NCBI GenBank assembly: GCA_930990555.1
Contig: CAKNPW010000001.1
Location: 1 to 35,006 of the forward strand
Direction: 5' to 3'
Source of the DNA: an uncultured Clostridium sp.
Lineage (GTDB): Bacteria; Bacillota; Clostridia; TANB77; CAG-508
DNA: 35,006 nucleotides
The position numbers and the translations under genes were made by a program. Position 1 is the first letter of the stretch; every line of letters starts with the position of its first letter. Below the pieces are notes generated by a model. It did no database searches, was not told the DNA's origin, and saw only the letters and a program-made list of their open reading frames with translations. Positions 25,556 through 33,077 of this stretch are shown piece by piece.

Positions 25556-25741
25556 TTAGAATTGTACACATGCACTATTAAAGATATTTATACGCTTTTC
25601 CAGTTCCGCATGCATATCTTCCGGAACAGAAGGTTCGGCGTTCTTTAATGCAAAGTGTAATTTGTTCTGCCATTTTAGAATCTCAAAATTAATTGCCTCT
25701 GCATAAACTTCTTCAAATTCAAAATAGAATTTTAGAGCCAT
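25556..25741 (-). CDS. Small orphan protein, possibly 5'-truncated
   Basis: 61 aa, not recognised, mostly helical, with AEAINFEILKWQNKLHFALK and a short Cys-containing end. The ATG at 25741 lacks a good ribosome binding site (only GGGT). The same frame stays open and protein-like for 17 codons upstream (ending RYLRWVSYE) until a TAA, without an ATG, GTG or TTG in that stretch, so the present gene may be the remnant of a longer one cut at its 5' end. A 60-base sample (25621-25680) is 40% GC. It lies 60 nt after the histidine kinase stop and has its own terminator. Confidence 0.5.
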   Translation of the reverse strand: MALKFYFEFEEVYAEAINFEILKWQNKLHFALKNAEPSVPEDMHAELEKRINIFNSACVQF

Positions 25742-25801
25742 TTCGTAGCTTACCCATCTTAAATAACGGTTAAGTTCTGTTATTGCGAATTATGTCAATC
25801 T

Positions 25802-26818
25802 TCATTTCAAATTACTATAACTTCCTACTGGAAATATTAATCTTACTTCTGTACCTATGTTTTTTTCTGAACTTACTTCTATACCAATTCCTAATTTATC
25901 GCATAGTTTCTTGCATAAATATAAACCTATTCCTGTTGATTTCTTACCTGTAATTCTTCCGTTTTCTCCTGTAAATCCCTTTTCAAACACTCGTGTAATT
26001 TCACTGTCTTTAATTCCTATTCCATTATCTTTTATATGTAATATAATATTCTCTTTTTTCTCTTCTCCATATATTTCTATTTGTCTATCTCCATTTTTTG
26101 CATATTTTATAGAATTTTGTATAATTTGATTTATTATAAATATGCACCATTTACTATCTGTATATACAATTTCTTCTAACCCCTTAATCTCAATAGATAT
26201 TTTATTTTGTATTAATTGTGATTTATTTTTTAAAACACTTGCATTAACAATCTCTTTTAATTGAATTTTCCTTACAATATAATCTTTCTCTACAGTGTTA
26301 CTTCTAGCATAAAATAAAGCTTGCTCAGTATAATTGTCTATTTTATCTAATTCTTCATTTATACTTGTTGTAATCTCATTTTTGTTATTTTCGACAATCA
26401 TCTTACTTGTAGCTATAGGAATTTTTATCTCGTGAATCCATAATTCTATAAAATCTTTGTAGTCCTCTTGTAAATACTTATATTTGTTTACATTTTCTAA
26501 CATTGATTTTCCTATATCTCTAATAACATCCTCTAATATAGTAGCTTCTGTAAAGTCTGCCTTTGGCAAAACTTCCATAATGAGATATTCTTCTTGTAAC
26601 TCTTTAATTCTACTTTTTACTGTATCATAATAGTTTTTCTTTGAATAATACTCTGCTAAAAAGCCTATTAAAAAAGCTGCGATTATAACTATTGCAATAT
26701 ATATTTTTATATATACTAGTATATTATATGGAATTAAAAGAATCTCAATAGTTATAACTGCAAATACTAGTAAACTAATATAAATAATTTTATCTTTTAG
26801 ATATTCTTTAAATCTCAT
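25802..26818 (-). CDS. BceS-like intramembrane-sensing histidine kinase
   Basis: 338 aa. Two N-terminal transmembrane helices (about residues 11-29 and 35-57) with almost no extracellular loop, then a short linker and the kinase core. The phosphoacceptor region is ELWIHEIKIPI with His about 129, followed by N-box IINQIIQNSIKYAK, G1 HIKDNGIGIKD and G2 GKKSTGIGLYLCKKLC. This is the layout of kinases that sense antimicrobial peptides only through their BceAB transporter. The ATG overlaps the regulator's TGA stop (ATGA), so the two are coupled. Confidence 0.93.
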   Translation of the reverse strand: MRFKEYLKDKIIYISLLVFAVITIEILLIPYNILVYIKIYIAIVIIAAFLIGFLAEYYSKKNYYDTVKSRIKELQEEYLIMEVLPKADFTEATILEDVIRDIGKSMLENVNKYKYLQEDYKDFIELWIHEIKIPIATSKMIVENNKNEITTSINEELDKIDNYTEQALFYARSNTVEKDYIVRKIQLKEIVNASVLKNKSQLIQNKISIEIKGLEEIVYTDSKWCIFIINQIIQNSIKYAKNGDRQIEIYGEEKKENIILHIKDNGIGIKDSEITRVFEKGFTGENGRITGKKSTGIGLYLCKKLCDKLGIGIEVSSEKNIGTEVRLIFPVGSYSNLK

Positions 26819-27486
26819 TTTAAAATATACCCCAATCCTCTTTTTGTTTCTATTAAATCTTTCAGCCCTACTTCTTCTAATTTAGTTCTTAGCCTTTTTA
26901 TATTAACTGTAAGTGTATTATCGTCTACAAAGCTTTCACTATCCCATAAATAATCCATTATTTCATTCCTAGAAACAATTTTTCCTTTATTTAAAACTAA
27001 AAAGTGTAATATTTTCAATTCATTTTTGGTTAATTCTATTGATTTATCGTCTCTCTCTATAAGGCTTTTAGATACATTCAAAACAAATTTTCCACAATCT
27101 ATTTTGTCTTGATTCGCCCGGCTTGCATTACTTCTTTGTAATAATCTTTCTATTTTTGCAAGCAAAATTTGAATATTGTATGGTTTTGTAATATATTGAT
27201 CTGCACCATTATTAATACTTAAAAGTTCATCTAATTCATTATCTCTACTTGTTACTATAATTATTGGAACATTTGAAACCTTTCTTATTTCTTTACAAAT
27301 ATATTCTCCATCCATATATGGTAAGTTTATGTCTAACAATACCAAATTTGATTTACTTGCTAAAATGTCCTCAATTGTATTGTCGAATTTTTCCAATACT
27401 ATTACCTCATACCCATGTTTTTCTAAAAAAATTTTTAATTCTTCCCTTAATTTTTTATCATCTTCAACTATTAATATTTTAGCCAT
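26815..27486 (-). CDS. BceR-like response regulator (OmpR family)
   Basis: 223 aa. Receiver domain with acidic pocket EDD (9-10), phosphoacceptor Asp 52 in LLDINLPYMDG, Thr about 78 and Lys about 100 (ITKPYN), then a winged-helix DNA-binding domain (about 130-223) with LTKNELKILHFLVLNKG and NIKRLRTKLEEVGLKDLIETKRGLGYIL. The likely target is the TTACA-N4-TGTAA box in front of the bceA-like gene. A -10 TATAAT is present at 27518-27523 on the minus strand, 32 nt upstream of the ATG, but no good -35 is seen. Confidence 0.94.
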   Translation of the reverse strand: MAKILIVEDDKKLREELKIFLEKHGYEVIVLEKFDNTIEDILASKSNLVLLDINLPYMDGEYICKEIRKVSNVPIIIVTSRDNELDELLSINNGADQYITKPYNIQILLAKIERLLQRSNASRANQDKIDCGKFVLNVSKSLIERDDKSIELTKNELKILHFLVLNKGKIVSRNEIMDYLWDSESFVDDNTLTVNIKRLRTKLEEVGLKDLIETKRGLGYILK

Positions 27487-27802
27487 ATTATCTTTCCTTT
27501 ACATTAAATATTTTTTAATTATACGCTTTTTCTAAATATTTAGAGTTTTAATATCTTCTGGCTCTCCACAGCCCAATGCAAAAATTTTTCTTTTATATTT
27601 TAGTCAAAATATTCATTTTATTCTCTATTTTCTGCCATTTCTCTATTATATAAATTTATACTATATTTCTTTTTAAATTACAAGAACATTACTTCAAGTA
27701 GCTATCGATTGTAATTTTATGTAAATTATGGTGTAATATATTTGTAGCTCGATACATATATAAATGCACAAACTGTGCAAATAAATCAGGAGGAATTTTC
27801 AT
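27487..27802. other. 316-bp intergenic region between bceR-like gene and orphan cassette
   Basis: No gene is supported here. It holds a minus-strand -10 TATAAT (27523-27518) without a clear -35, and a perfect palindrome, CTAAATATTTAG (27532-27543), just upstream of it that could be an operator. It also holds a second small palindrome, TACTTCAAGTA (27690-27700), the plus-strand promoter at 27709-27737, and a TGCACA/TGTGCA hairpin (27764-27778) in the leader of the plus gene. The rest is plain AT-rich DNA. Confidence 0.6.
27709..27737 (+). promoter_or_regulatory. Promoter of the orphan gene at 27803
   Basis: -35 TTGTAA (27709-27714) and -10 TGTAAT (27732-27737) with a 17-bp spacer. A short TGCACA/TGTGCA hairpin follows in the leader, ahead of the AGGAGG ribosome binding site. 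Confidence 0.6.
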
Positions 27803-28120
27803 ATGAGAAAAATAGTAAACACATTCATTGCAGGTAAAACTCGGTATGGAATAACTATAGAGATCAATGATGAAAAAATTGTCATTGTAAAACTCTACAA
27901 AGAAGGCTCTCCTTACAGTAGTAATTGGAGTAAACAATCCACAATTTACGGACACCAAATCAACCATGGCGAAAAAATTATCTATGTTAGAGATAATCAT
28001 CGTCACACTTGCTTCAATCTCGAAACATCAGAATTAGAGGCTGCCGAACTCTATACCATTTCCTGGCTGGAAACACTATCATATGAAACAATTCGTTATC
28101 ATGCCAGTTTTCTGGAATGA
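27803..28120 (+). CDS. Orphan protein of unknown function, single-gene cassette
   Basis: 105 aa, not recognised. A soluble protein beginning MRKIVNTFIAGKTRYGITIEIN, with a basic middle (YVRDNHRHTCFNLETSE) and a helical end; no signal peptide. An AGGAGG ribosome binding site lies 9-10 nt before the ATG. It has its own promoter and a strong terminator (28126-28164). A 60-base sample (27901-27960) is 38% GC, higher than the surroundings. It runs against the general minus-strand direction. Confidence 0.72.
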   Translation: MRKIVNTFIAGKTRYGITIEINDEKIVIVKLYKEGSPYSSNWSKQSTIYGHQINHGEKIIYVRDNHRHTCFNLETSELEAAELYTISWLETLSYETIRYHASFLE

Positions 28121-28125
28121 TAACC

Positions 28126-28164
28126 AAATAAGACATCAGCGATTAAATCGTTGATGTCTTATTT
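28126..28164 (+). terminator. Long hairpin terminator after the orphan gene
   Basis: Arms AAATAAGACATCA (28126-28138) and exact complement (28152-28164) enclose a second small stem (CGATT/AATCG). It starts 5 nt after the stop codon and is followed by GCATTTTAT. It probably serves both the plus gene and the convergent DUF362 gene. Confidence 0.8.
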
Positions 28165-28180
28165 GCATTTTATATAAAGA

Positions 28181-28205
28181 AAAAAGGAACGTCCCCAAAT
28201 CCCTA
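28181..28205. repeat. Repeat copy 6 (half unit)
   Basis: AAAAAAGGAACGTCCCCAAATCCCTAG, of which the last CTA (28203-28205) is the DUF362 stop codon TAG on the minus strand. Only the right half of the palindrome is present; the GGGATTT arm is missing. Confidence 0.75.
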
Positions 28206-29087
28206 GTCTACATTAATTAATTCATATTCTTTTGTTCCAAATCCAAGTTCAGCTGCTGCATCTATTGTATGTCTACCATTTTGTCTTTCCACTCTTTCTA
28301 CAAAATGATCTCTTCCTGGATCTTTTGAATTATATACCAAATCTATACAAGCTTGGTCAATTGCTATTGGATCTGTACTTGCTAGAATTCCAATATCTTT
28401 CATACATGGGTCTTCTGCAACTGCACAACAATCGCAATCAACAGATAGATTACACATAACATTAATAAATAAAATATTGTCTTTAAAATAATTTACTACA
28501 GAAGATGCTGCATCTGCCATTGATTCTAAGAATAGATTTTGTTCTGGTAAATTATTCCATACAATAGTTTGATCTTTTGTTTTTCCTGCTGAATGTATCC
28601 AAGATTTTCCTTCTGATGAAGCACAACCTATTGATAATTGTTTTAATGCTCCACCATAACCTCCCATTGGATGTCCTTTAAAATGTGATAATACTAACAT
28701 AGAATCATAATTTTTCATATTTTTTCCTACAAAGTTTTGTTTTAAAACTTTTCCATTAGGAATATCTAAAACCATATCATCCCCATCAGCATCCATAATA
28801 TCCACATCAAAATATTTTGTCCATCCATGATCTTCAATTAATTTTTTGTGTTTTTCTGTACTGTTTCTTGCACCTTCATATGCTGCATTACATTCTACAA
28901 CAGTTCCATTTACTCTCTCTACAATTGCCTTTACAAATTCTGGTCTTATATAATTTTGATTTCCCTGTTCTCCTGAATGTAATTTAACAGCAACTTTTCC
29001 TGGTAATTCCTTTCCTAATTTTTCATACATTTTTATTACACTTTCTGGTGTAATCTCTTTTGTAAAATAAACTTTAGCTTTGTCCAT
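28203..29087 (-). CDS. DUF362 domain-containing protein
   Basis: 294 aa. Matches the DUF362 core: KVAVKLHSGEQGNQNYIRPEFVKAI-type N-terminus, DSMLVLSHFKGHPMGGYGGALKQLSIGCASSEGK in the middle, and a Cys-rich stretch NVMCNLSVDCDCCAVAEDPCMKDIGILASTDPIAIDQACIDLV (split here by eye around residues 210-250). The ferredoxin-type 4Fe-4S domain found in longer DUF362 proteins is absent. The function is not established; the Cys cluster suggests a metal or iron-sulfur centre. An AAGGAGG ribosome binding site precedes the ATG at 29087. It is preceded by a MerR-type promoter (29145-29175), so it is probably induced by a small effector or stress. Confidence 0.88.
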   Translation of the reverse strand: MDKAKVYFTKEITPESVIKMYEKLGKELPGKVAVKLHSGEQGNQNYIRPEFVKAIVERVNGTVVECNAAYEGARNSTEKHKKLIEDHGWTKYFDVDIMDADGDDMVLDIPNGKVLKQNFVGKNMKNYDSMLVLSHFKGHPMGGYGGALKQLSIGCASSEGKSWIHSAGKTKDQTIVWNNLPEQNLFLESMADAASSVVNYFKDNILFINVMCNLSVDCDCCAVAEDPCMKDIGILASTDPIAIDQACIDLVYNSKDPGRDHFVERVERQNGRHTIDAAAELGFGTKEYELINVD

Positions 29088-29144
29088 TCTATATTCCTCC
29101 TTATAAAAATATTATACTTATTTTTCTAATTTTTATTTATAATT

Positions 29145-29175
29145 TATATATCACTTGGAGTCAGCTTTAAGTCAA
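29145..29175 (-). promoter_or_regulatory. MerR-type promoter with 19-bp spacer and operator dyad
   Basis: Minus strand: -35 TTGACT (29175-29170) and -10 TATATA (29150-29145) separated by 19 bp. The spacer region carries the imperfect dyad ACTTNNAGNNNNCTNNAAGT (29153-29172). This geometry, an over-long spacer with a centred dyad, is the hallmark of promoters activated by MerR-family regulators, and the sequence resembles operators of the AdhR/NmlR-like branch. No merR gene is in the window. Confidence 0.7.
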
Positions 29176-29192
29176 TATTTTTTTACATTTTA

Positions 29193-29858
29193 TTAATTTA
29201 TTTTTTCAAATTGTTCTTCTATTAAAAGAACTTGACCTTCTTGTTCTAATTTTAATTCTTGTTTAGCTGTGTCTCCTTGATAACCTTCTGGTAATTCTGC
29301 AACTTGTACTGAATAATTACCTAAAGGTAAATCTGTAACACCACATAGTCCCTCTTCATTTGATGTAATCTCTTGTATAACTTCATTTTCATCATTATAT
29401 AAATTATATTTTATATTTGGTATAAGATTTCCATCTGCATCTTTGCTTCTAAGAATAACTGATGCTCTTACTCTTTTTAAATCAATATTTACAACTGTAG
29501 TTTGTGCTGGTTCTATTGTTACATCTGCTTTCTCTTGATCTATTTCATAACCTTTAGGCGCTTCTTTTACTACAATTTCATATTCTCCTACAGGAACATT
29601 TGTAAATATAATTTTTCCATCTAAGCCAGATTCTGCCTCTTCAGCTATTACTTCTTCTGTGTCTTTTTTATTAAAACTTACCTTTGCCCCAGCTATTACG
29701 TCAGCATTTTGATCTTTTAAATATACCTCTGTTCTTCCATATCTTTGTACTTCTTTACTTGTAAGATTTTTTGCAACCAAAATTCCAACAACTATTATGG
29801 CTAATAATACTACTATACTTACTCCTATAATAACTTTTCTATTTTTTAAACTTTTCAT
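29193..29858 (-). CDS. Membrane-anchored protein with two SpaA/Cna-B-type domains
   Basis: 221 aa. An N-terminal transmembrane anchor (about residues 9-29) is followed by two prealbumin-like domains: about 41-128 (TEVYLKDQNADVIAGAKVSFN ... GEYEIVVKEAPKGYEID) and about 130-215 (ASVILRSKDADGNLIPNIKYNLY ... GNYSVQVAELPEGYQGD). The repeated PxGxYxVxxxExPxGY motif is characteristic of SpaA-type folds. There is no LPXTG sorting signal, so it is held by its N-terminus rather than by sortase. It is probably extracellular; the ligand or partner is unknown. An AAGGGGGA ribosome binding site precedes the ATG. It follows the interrupted DUF296 gene by 24 nt. Confidence 0.82.
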   Translation of the reverse strand: MKSLKNRKVIIGVSIVVLLAIIVVGILVAKNLTSKEVQRYGRTEVYLKDQNADVIAGAKVSFNKKDTEEVIAEEAESGLDGKIIFTNVPVGEYEIVVKEAPKGYEIDQEKADVTIEPAQTTVVNIDLKRVRASVILRSKDADGNLIPNIKYNLYNDENEVIQEITSNEEGLCGVTDLPLGNYSVQVAELPEGYQGDTAKQELKLEQEGQVLLIEEQFEKIN

Positions 29859-29882
29859 TACTAATCCCCCTTATTTTATTAA

Positions 29883-30302
29883 TTAAAATTTAAATAAATT
29901 TAATCCTATATCCTCATCATATTTTCTATCCACTTTACCGTCTATAATATGTATTACCATTTCACATGTTGCACTTACAATAGCTTTATTTAGATGTCCT
30001 CCGAACACTTCACCCCTTTCATTTCCTGCACTCATGTGTATATGTGTATAAAATTTATCATTCATTGTATTTATAGTTCCTGTTAGAGAAACTATTTCGA
30101 AATTTCCTGTAAACTCATTTGCATAATATTTCTTTTCATTTACATTATATACTCCAACTTTAAATTCATTTGTAGCTCCTAGTGCATTAATATTTGCAAG
30201 TTTAATATTTTCTTTTGTTGCAATTTATTCTATTTTATTTAAAATCTCTTCTCCTTTATCGATTCTAGCAATTATTATATCATTAAATTTTCTATATTCC
30301 AT
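29883..30302 (-). pseudogene. PPC/DUF296 domain protein, interrupted by an in-frame TAA
   Basis: 139 codons from ATG 30302 (with GGAGG 7 nt upstream) in one frame, with a single TAA at 30225-30227 (codon 26). Before it: MEYRKFNDIIIARIDKGEEI; after it in frame: IATKENIKLANINALGATNEF, then HIHMSAGNERGEVFGGHLNKA with the HxH and FGGHL residues of PPC-domain proteins, ending IGLNLFKF. The total length is normal for the family (about 140). PPC proteins are trimeric and plant members bind AT-rich DNA; the bacterial role is unknown. The residue at codon 26 is variable, so CAA, GAA or AAA to TAA are all possible. The internal Met at 30065 has no clear ribosome binding site. Confidence 0.82.
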
Positions 30303-30334
30303 TTTTTACCTCCAAATAATTATTTTTTATTTAA

Positions 30335-31093
30335 TTATACTTGTGCAATAAACTTTTGATGTAATCTTATAAAAAAGTCTTCTAATATTCCTATACATAT
30401 CATAACTATAGGTAATATTGGATTAATGATAGTAAACATTATAATCATTAGTATAGTTATAAATATTACCAATTTACTAACACTAGACATTTTTGATTTA
30501 TGTTGAATTCTTTTAAATATCCAAAATAAGCTTGTTTTTATTAACATATATAATTCTCGAAAAGCTGCTATTGTTATCAATCCAAGATATAAGTCCATAA
30601 TAACCTCTTCTCTAGTTGAAAACAAATCGAATCTTAATATGGTTCTTTGCCTTCTAGTAAGTAACTTAAGCAGTTTTAAATCATTTAATTTAATTACCTC
30701 ATACTTATTTTTTACTTCGTCACAAAAGAAAAGTTTACATGTTAGATTCTTACTTGTACATCCTGTATCACTTTGTAATCTACAAATTCTACAGCATCCA
30801 TTCTTATCTTTTAGTTTATGCTCTCTTTGAACTATGCATTGCCCACATTCAAACTCACAAATATTTTCTCCTTTAAAGTGTTTATCAATATCTGAACAAG
30901 ATTCATCAAAAATATATTCTAATCTTTCCCTTCTAGATTTTATATTTAATACTGTAATAATTCTTTCTATGTCTTTGTTTTGGCCATTATATATAAATTC
31001 TGTATTATTATATATACATGTCTTATATGTCTTATATTTTTTATACACTTCATTTATACTGTCTGTTTCTATCAAGATTTTTTTCTTTTCCAT
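30335..31093 (-). CDS. Cysteine-rich protein with C-terminal membrane domain, unknown
   Basis: 252 aa, not recognised. Residues about 65-125 contain about 13 Cys in clusters: CSD, CEFECGQCIVQ, GCCRICRLQ, GCTSKNLTC and FFC, a pattern expected for two or more metal sites (zinc or iron-sulfur). The C-terminal part holds hydrophobic segments at about 165-190 and 207-240, so the Cys domain should be on the cytosolic side of a membrane protein, if the ends stay inside. GGGGATT precedes the ATG at 31093. It lies 17 nt after the acetyltransferase gene and before the DUF296 gene, all in one direction. Confidence 0.7.
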   Translation of the reverse strand: MEKKKILIETDSINEVYKKYKTYKTCIYNNTEFIYNGQNKDIERIITVLNIKSRRERLEYIFDESCSDIDKHFKGENICEFECGQCIVQREHKLKDKNGCCRICRLQSDTGCTSKNLTCKLFFCDEVKNKYEVIKLNDLKLLKLLTRRQRTILRFDLFSTREEVIMDLYLGLITIAAFRELYMLIKTSLFWIFKRIQHKSKMSSVSKLVIFITILMIIMFTIINPILPIVMICIGILEDFFIRLHQKFIAQV

Positions 31094-31110
31094 TACTCAA
31101 TCCCCAAATA

Positions 31111-31650
31111 TTACTTTTTAATTAGTTCTTTTAAATTCTCATAATAATATATATTTTCTGTCATGTTATATCCTTTTATTTTTTTGGTTACAACTTCAAT
31201 CAACTTTCCTCCCTTATGTTTATAAAAATCATTTGCCGGATTATTTACTAAGCAACCAATAACCATACTATTAAATCCTAAACCAATTAGCTCTTTTACG
31301 TCATGATAAAAAAGCATTTTTCCATATCCCTTTTTCTTAACTTTATTTAATAAATATAATGAATATAGCTCACCGATATCTTCATATTTTTCATATGTTG
31401 ATTTTCCTATTCCAGTCATTCCAACTGCTTCATTATTTATTTTAAAAACAAATTTCTTTATATTATTCTTTTTATCATTATTAAACTTATTAATTTGCTT
31501 TTGTATAGAATTTTCTACGTTATTAACCACTTCATCTAAAATTGAATCAGCTATAAGTCCTTTATATGATTCCTGCCAAGCTAAAGTATTTACTTTAACA
31601 TAGTCTGGAATATCTTCAAGTGTTAGCTCTTTAATTTCTATTTTATCCAT
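31111..31650 (-). CDS. GNAT family N-acetyltransferase
   Basis: 179 aa. N-terminal IEIKELTLEDIPDYVKVNTLAWQESYKGLI matches the GNAT subgroup with RimI-like or YjdJ-like members; motif A with the acetyl-CoA loop is LYLLNKVKKKGYGKMLFYHDVKEL; motif B is CLVNNPANDFYKHKGGKLIE. The substrate cannot be predicted. AAGGAG lies 7 nt before the ATG. Located in the run from the 386-aa protein to the Cys-rich protein. Confidence 0.9.
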   Translation of the reverse strand: MDKIEIKELTLEDIPDYVKVNTLAWQESYKGLIADSILDEVVNNVENSIQKQINKFNNDKKNNIKKFVFKINNEAVGMTGIGKSTYEKYEDIGELYSLYLLNKVKKKGYGKMLFYHDVKELIGLGFNSMVIGCLVNNPANDFYKHKGGKLIEVVTKKIKGYNMTENIYYYENLKELIKK

Positions 31651-31660
31651 ATATTTCTCC

Positions 31661-31864
31661 TTAAACTTTATCTTTATCTATTAAATCATATCTTTTAAAA
31701 ATAGTAATAATCATACTAAAAACTAATTTTTTTCCCAATAATTCTCTAAATTTTGTTGTTTTATTTTTTCCTTCATTTCTTAGTTTCTCTAGTTCTTCTC
31801 CTAATTCCTTATAGTTATTAATAATGTCATCCAAAGCTTTTTCGAAACGCTCTAATCTATCCAA
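31661..31864 (-). CDS. Small protein, unknown, with TTG start
   Basis: 67 aa. A coiled-coil-like N-terminal half (DRLERFEKALDDIINNYKELGEELEKL) is followed by a basic segment and a hydrophobic KLVFSMIITIF. I place the start at TTG 31864, with a perfect AGGAGG 7 nt upstream that overlaps the stop of the preceding gene; no ATG is available before codon 40, and the longer frame to 31888 lies inside the neighbour. It could be a small accessory or structural protein. Not recognised. Confidence 0.6.
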   Translation of the reverse strand: MDRLERFEKALDDIINNYKELGEELEKLRNEGKNKTTKFRELLGKKLVFSMIITIFKRYDLIDKDKV

Positions 31865-31875
31865 GATTATTCCTC

Positions 31876-33036
31876 CTACTCTTTCCATTTAAATGTATCT
31901 ATAATCTTCTGTGCTGCACTATCTGTTTCTGTTGAATCCCCAAAAGTTGTTTCATGCACTAAAATATATTTGTAATCACCTACAATGTAATATTGTGTGG
32001 TAGTAGTATCCTTATCTTTTATATTAAAAGTATAAACAACATATCCATTTTTGGTATTTGAACCATTTGCATTTAGTTCAACATTTTCATCTCCTCCTAT
32101 TTGCATAGAAAGTTGATTTAAGATAGCACTTCTAAATTTTTCATGCTCATTTGCTGGATATTTATTAGTTCCTTCATTTACAGAAATATTATTTGGCCTA
32201 TCTTCATTTTCCTGACCTTCTTTTACATAGAAAAATTTATCCTTAGTAGAGTGTTCTACACTTTCTATCCAATCTACAGGTATCTCATATGCTCCAAAAT
32301 CTTTTTCTATTAATGTTCCTGGTATATTTTCTAACATATTATTTACTAACTCTAAAAACTTATTTGATAAATCTTCGGTTGCAAATATTATGTTTTCTCC
32401 TTCAATTTTCCAGTTATTCTTATTAGCTATTAAAAAATCAATTATAGAGTTATAATCATCTAATATAGTTATAATTCCATCTATATTATGTTCTACAGTA
32501 TTATCTTTACTCTTTTCTAGATTTCCTATTAATTCTTGCTTATAAAAATCCACATAATAACTATCTAAATTTTTATTATTTATATAAGACATTATCGTTT
32601 CTTCTGTAAATAATTCTTCATATCTATTTTTTAGTTCTTGTAATTCTTGCTTTGTATTTTCAATATATTCCTTTGTTGTTACGAATTCTGGTCCATCATT
32701 TTTATAATTATCTATCGTTAATATATTTTCTAATTTTTCATTGTTTAATATTTCTGAAATTTTTGTTATATTCTGGAATCTAGCTGTTAAATATTCCTTT
32801 AAAGCTTCTTCTACTTGTAAATATTCTCCATCTGAAATCTTTCTAGTAAGCATCTCATTAATTTTTTCTGTGTCTAGATTTTCCTCATTTGTTAATTCCT
32901 TTATTTGTTCACATTCTGATATTAATTCACTCTCTTGCTTAAAGTCATGATATAATCCAATTCCAATTGCAATTATTCCAACTATTAATACAAGCGCAAT
33001 TACAACTACAAGTGTTATAATAAATCTTTTTTTCAT
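31876..33036 (-). CDS. Membrane-anchored protein of unknown function
   Basis: 386 aa, not recognised. A single N-terminal transmembrane segment (about residues 5-29), then a long helical, acidic domain (about 32-225, with LKNRYEELFTEETIMSYINN), then a beta-rich C-terminal domain (about 235-386: GAYEIPVDWIESVEHS, TTTQYYIVGDYKYILVHETTFGD) that resembles the PsbP/Mog1-like fold of many small bacterial lipoproteins. The main part should face outside. AAGGGGAG precedes the ATG at 33036. It starts about 40 nt after the nitroreductase gene; the small TTG-started gene follows directly. Confidence 0.7.
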   Translation of the reverse strand: MKKRFIITLVVVIALVLIVGIIAIGIGLYHDFKQESELISECEQIKELTNEENLDTEKINEMLTRKISDGEYLQVEEALKEYLTARFQNITKISEILNNEKLENILTIDNYKNDGPEFVTTKEYIENTKQELQELKNRYEELFTEETIMSYINNKNLDSYYVDFYKQELIGNLEKSKDNTVEHNIDGIITILDDYNSIIDFLIANKNNWKIEGENIIFATEDLSNKFLELVNNMLENIPGTLIEKDFGAYEIPVDWIESVEHSTKDKFFYVKEGQENEDRPNNISVNEGTNKYPANEHEKFRSAILNQLSMQIGGDENVELNANGSNTKNGYVVYTFNIKDKDTTTTQYYIVGDYKYILVHETTFGDSTETDSAAQKIIDTFKWKE

Positions 33037-33077
33037 AAAAATTCTCCCCTTTTATTTCATTTTGTACATATTACGTC

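Noticed and set aside
27689..28006. 105-codon minus-strand frame opposite the orphan gene at 27803-28120
   Set aside because: It is antisense to a gene that has promoter, ribosome binding site and terminator in the right order; this frame has none of these.
2524..28205. CRISPR array made of the GGGATTT repeats
   Set aside because: Copies are dispersed over 26 kb, vary in length, lack regular unique spacers and have no cas genes near them.
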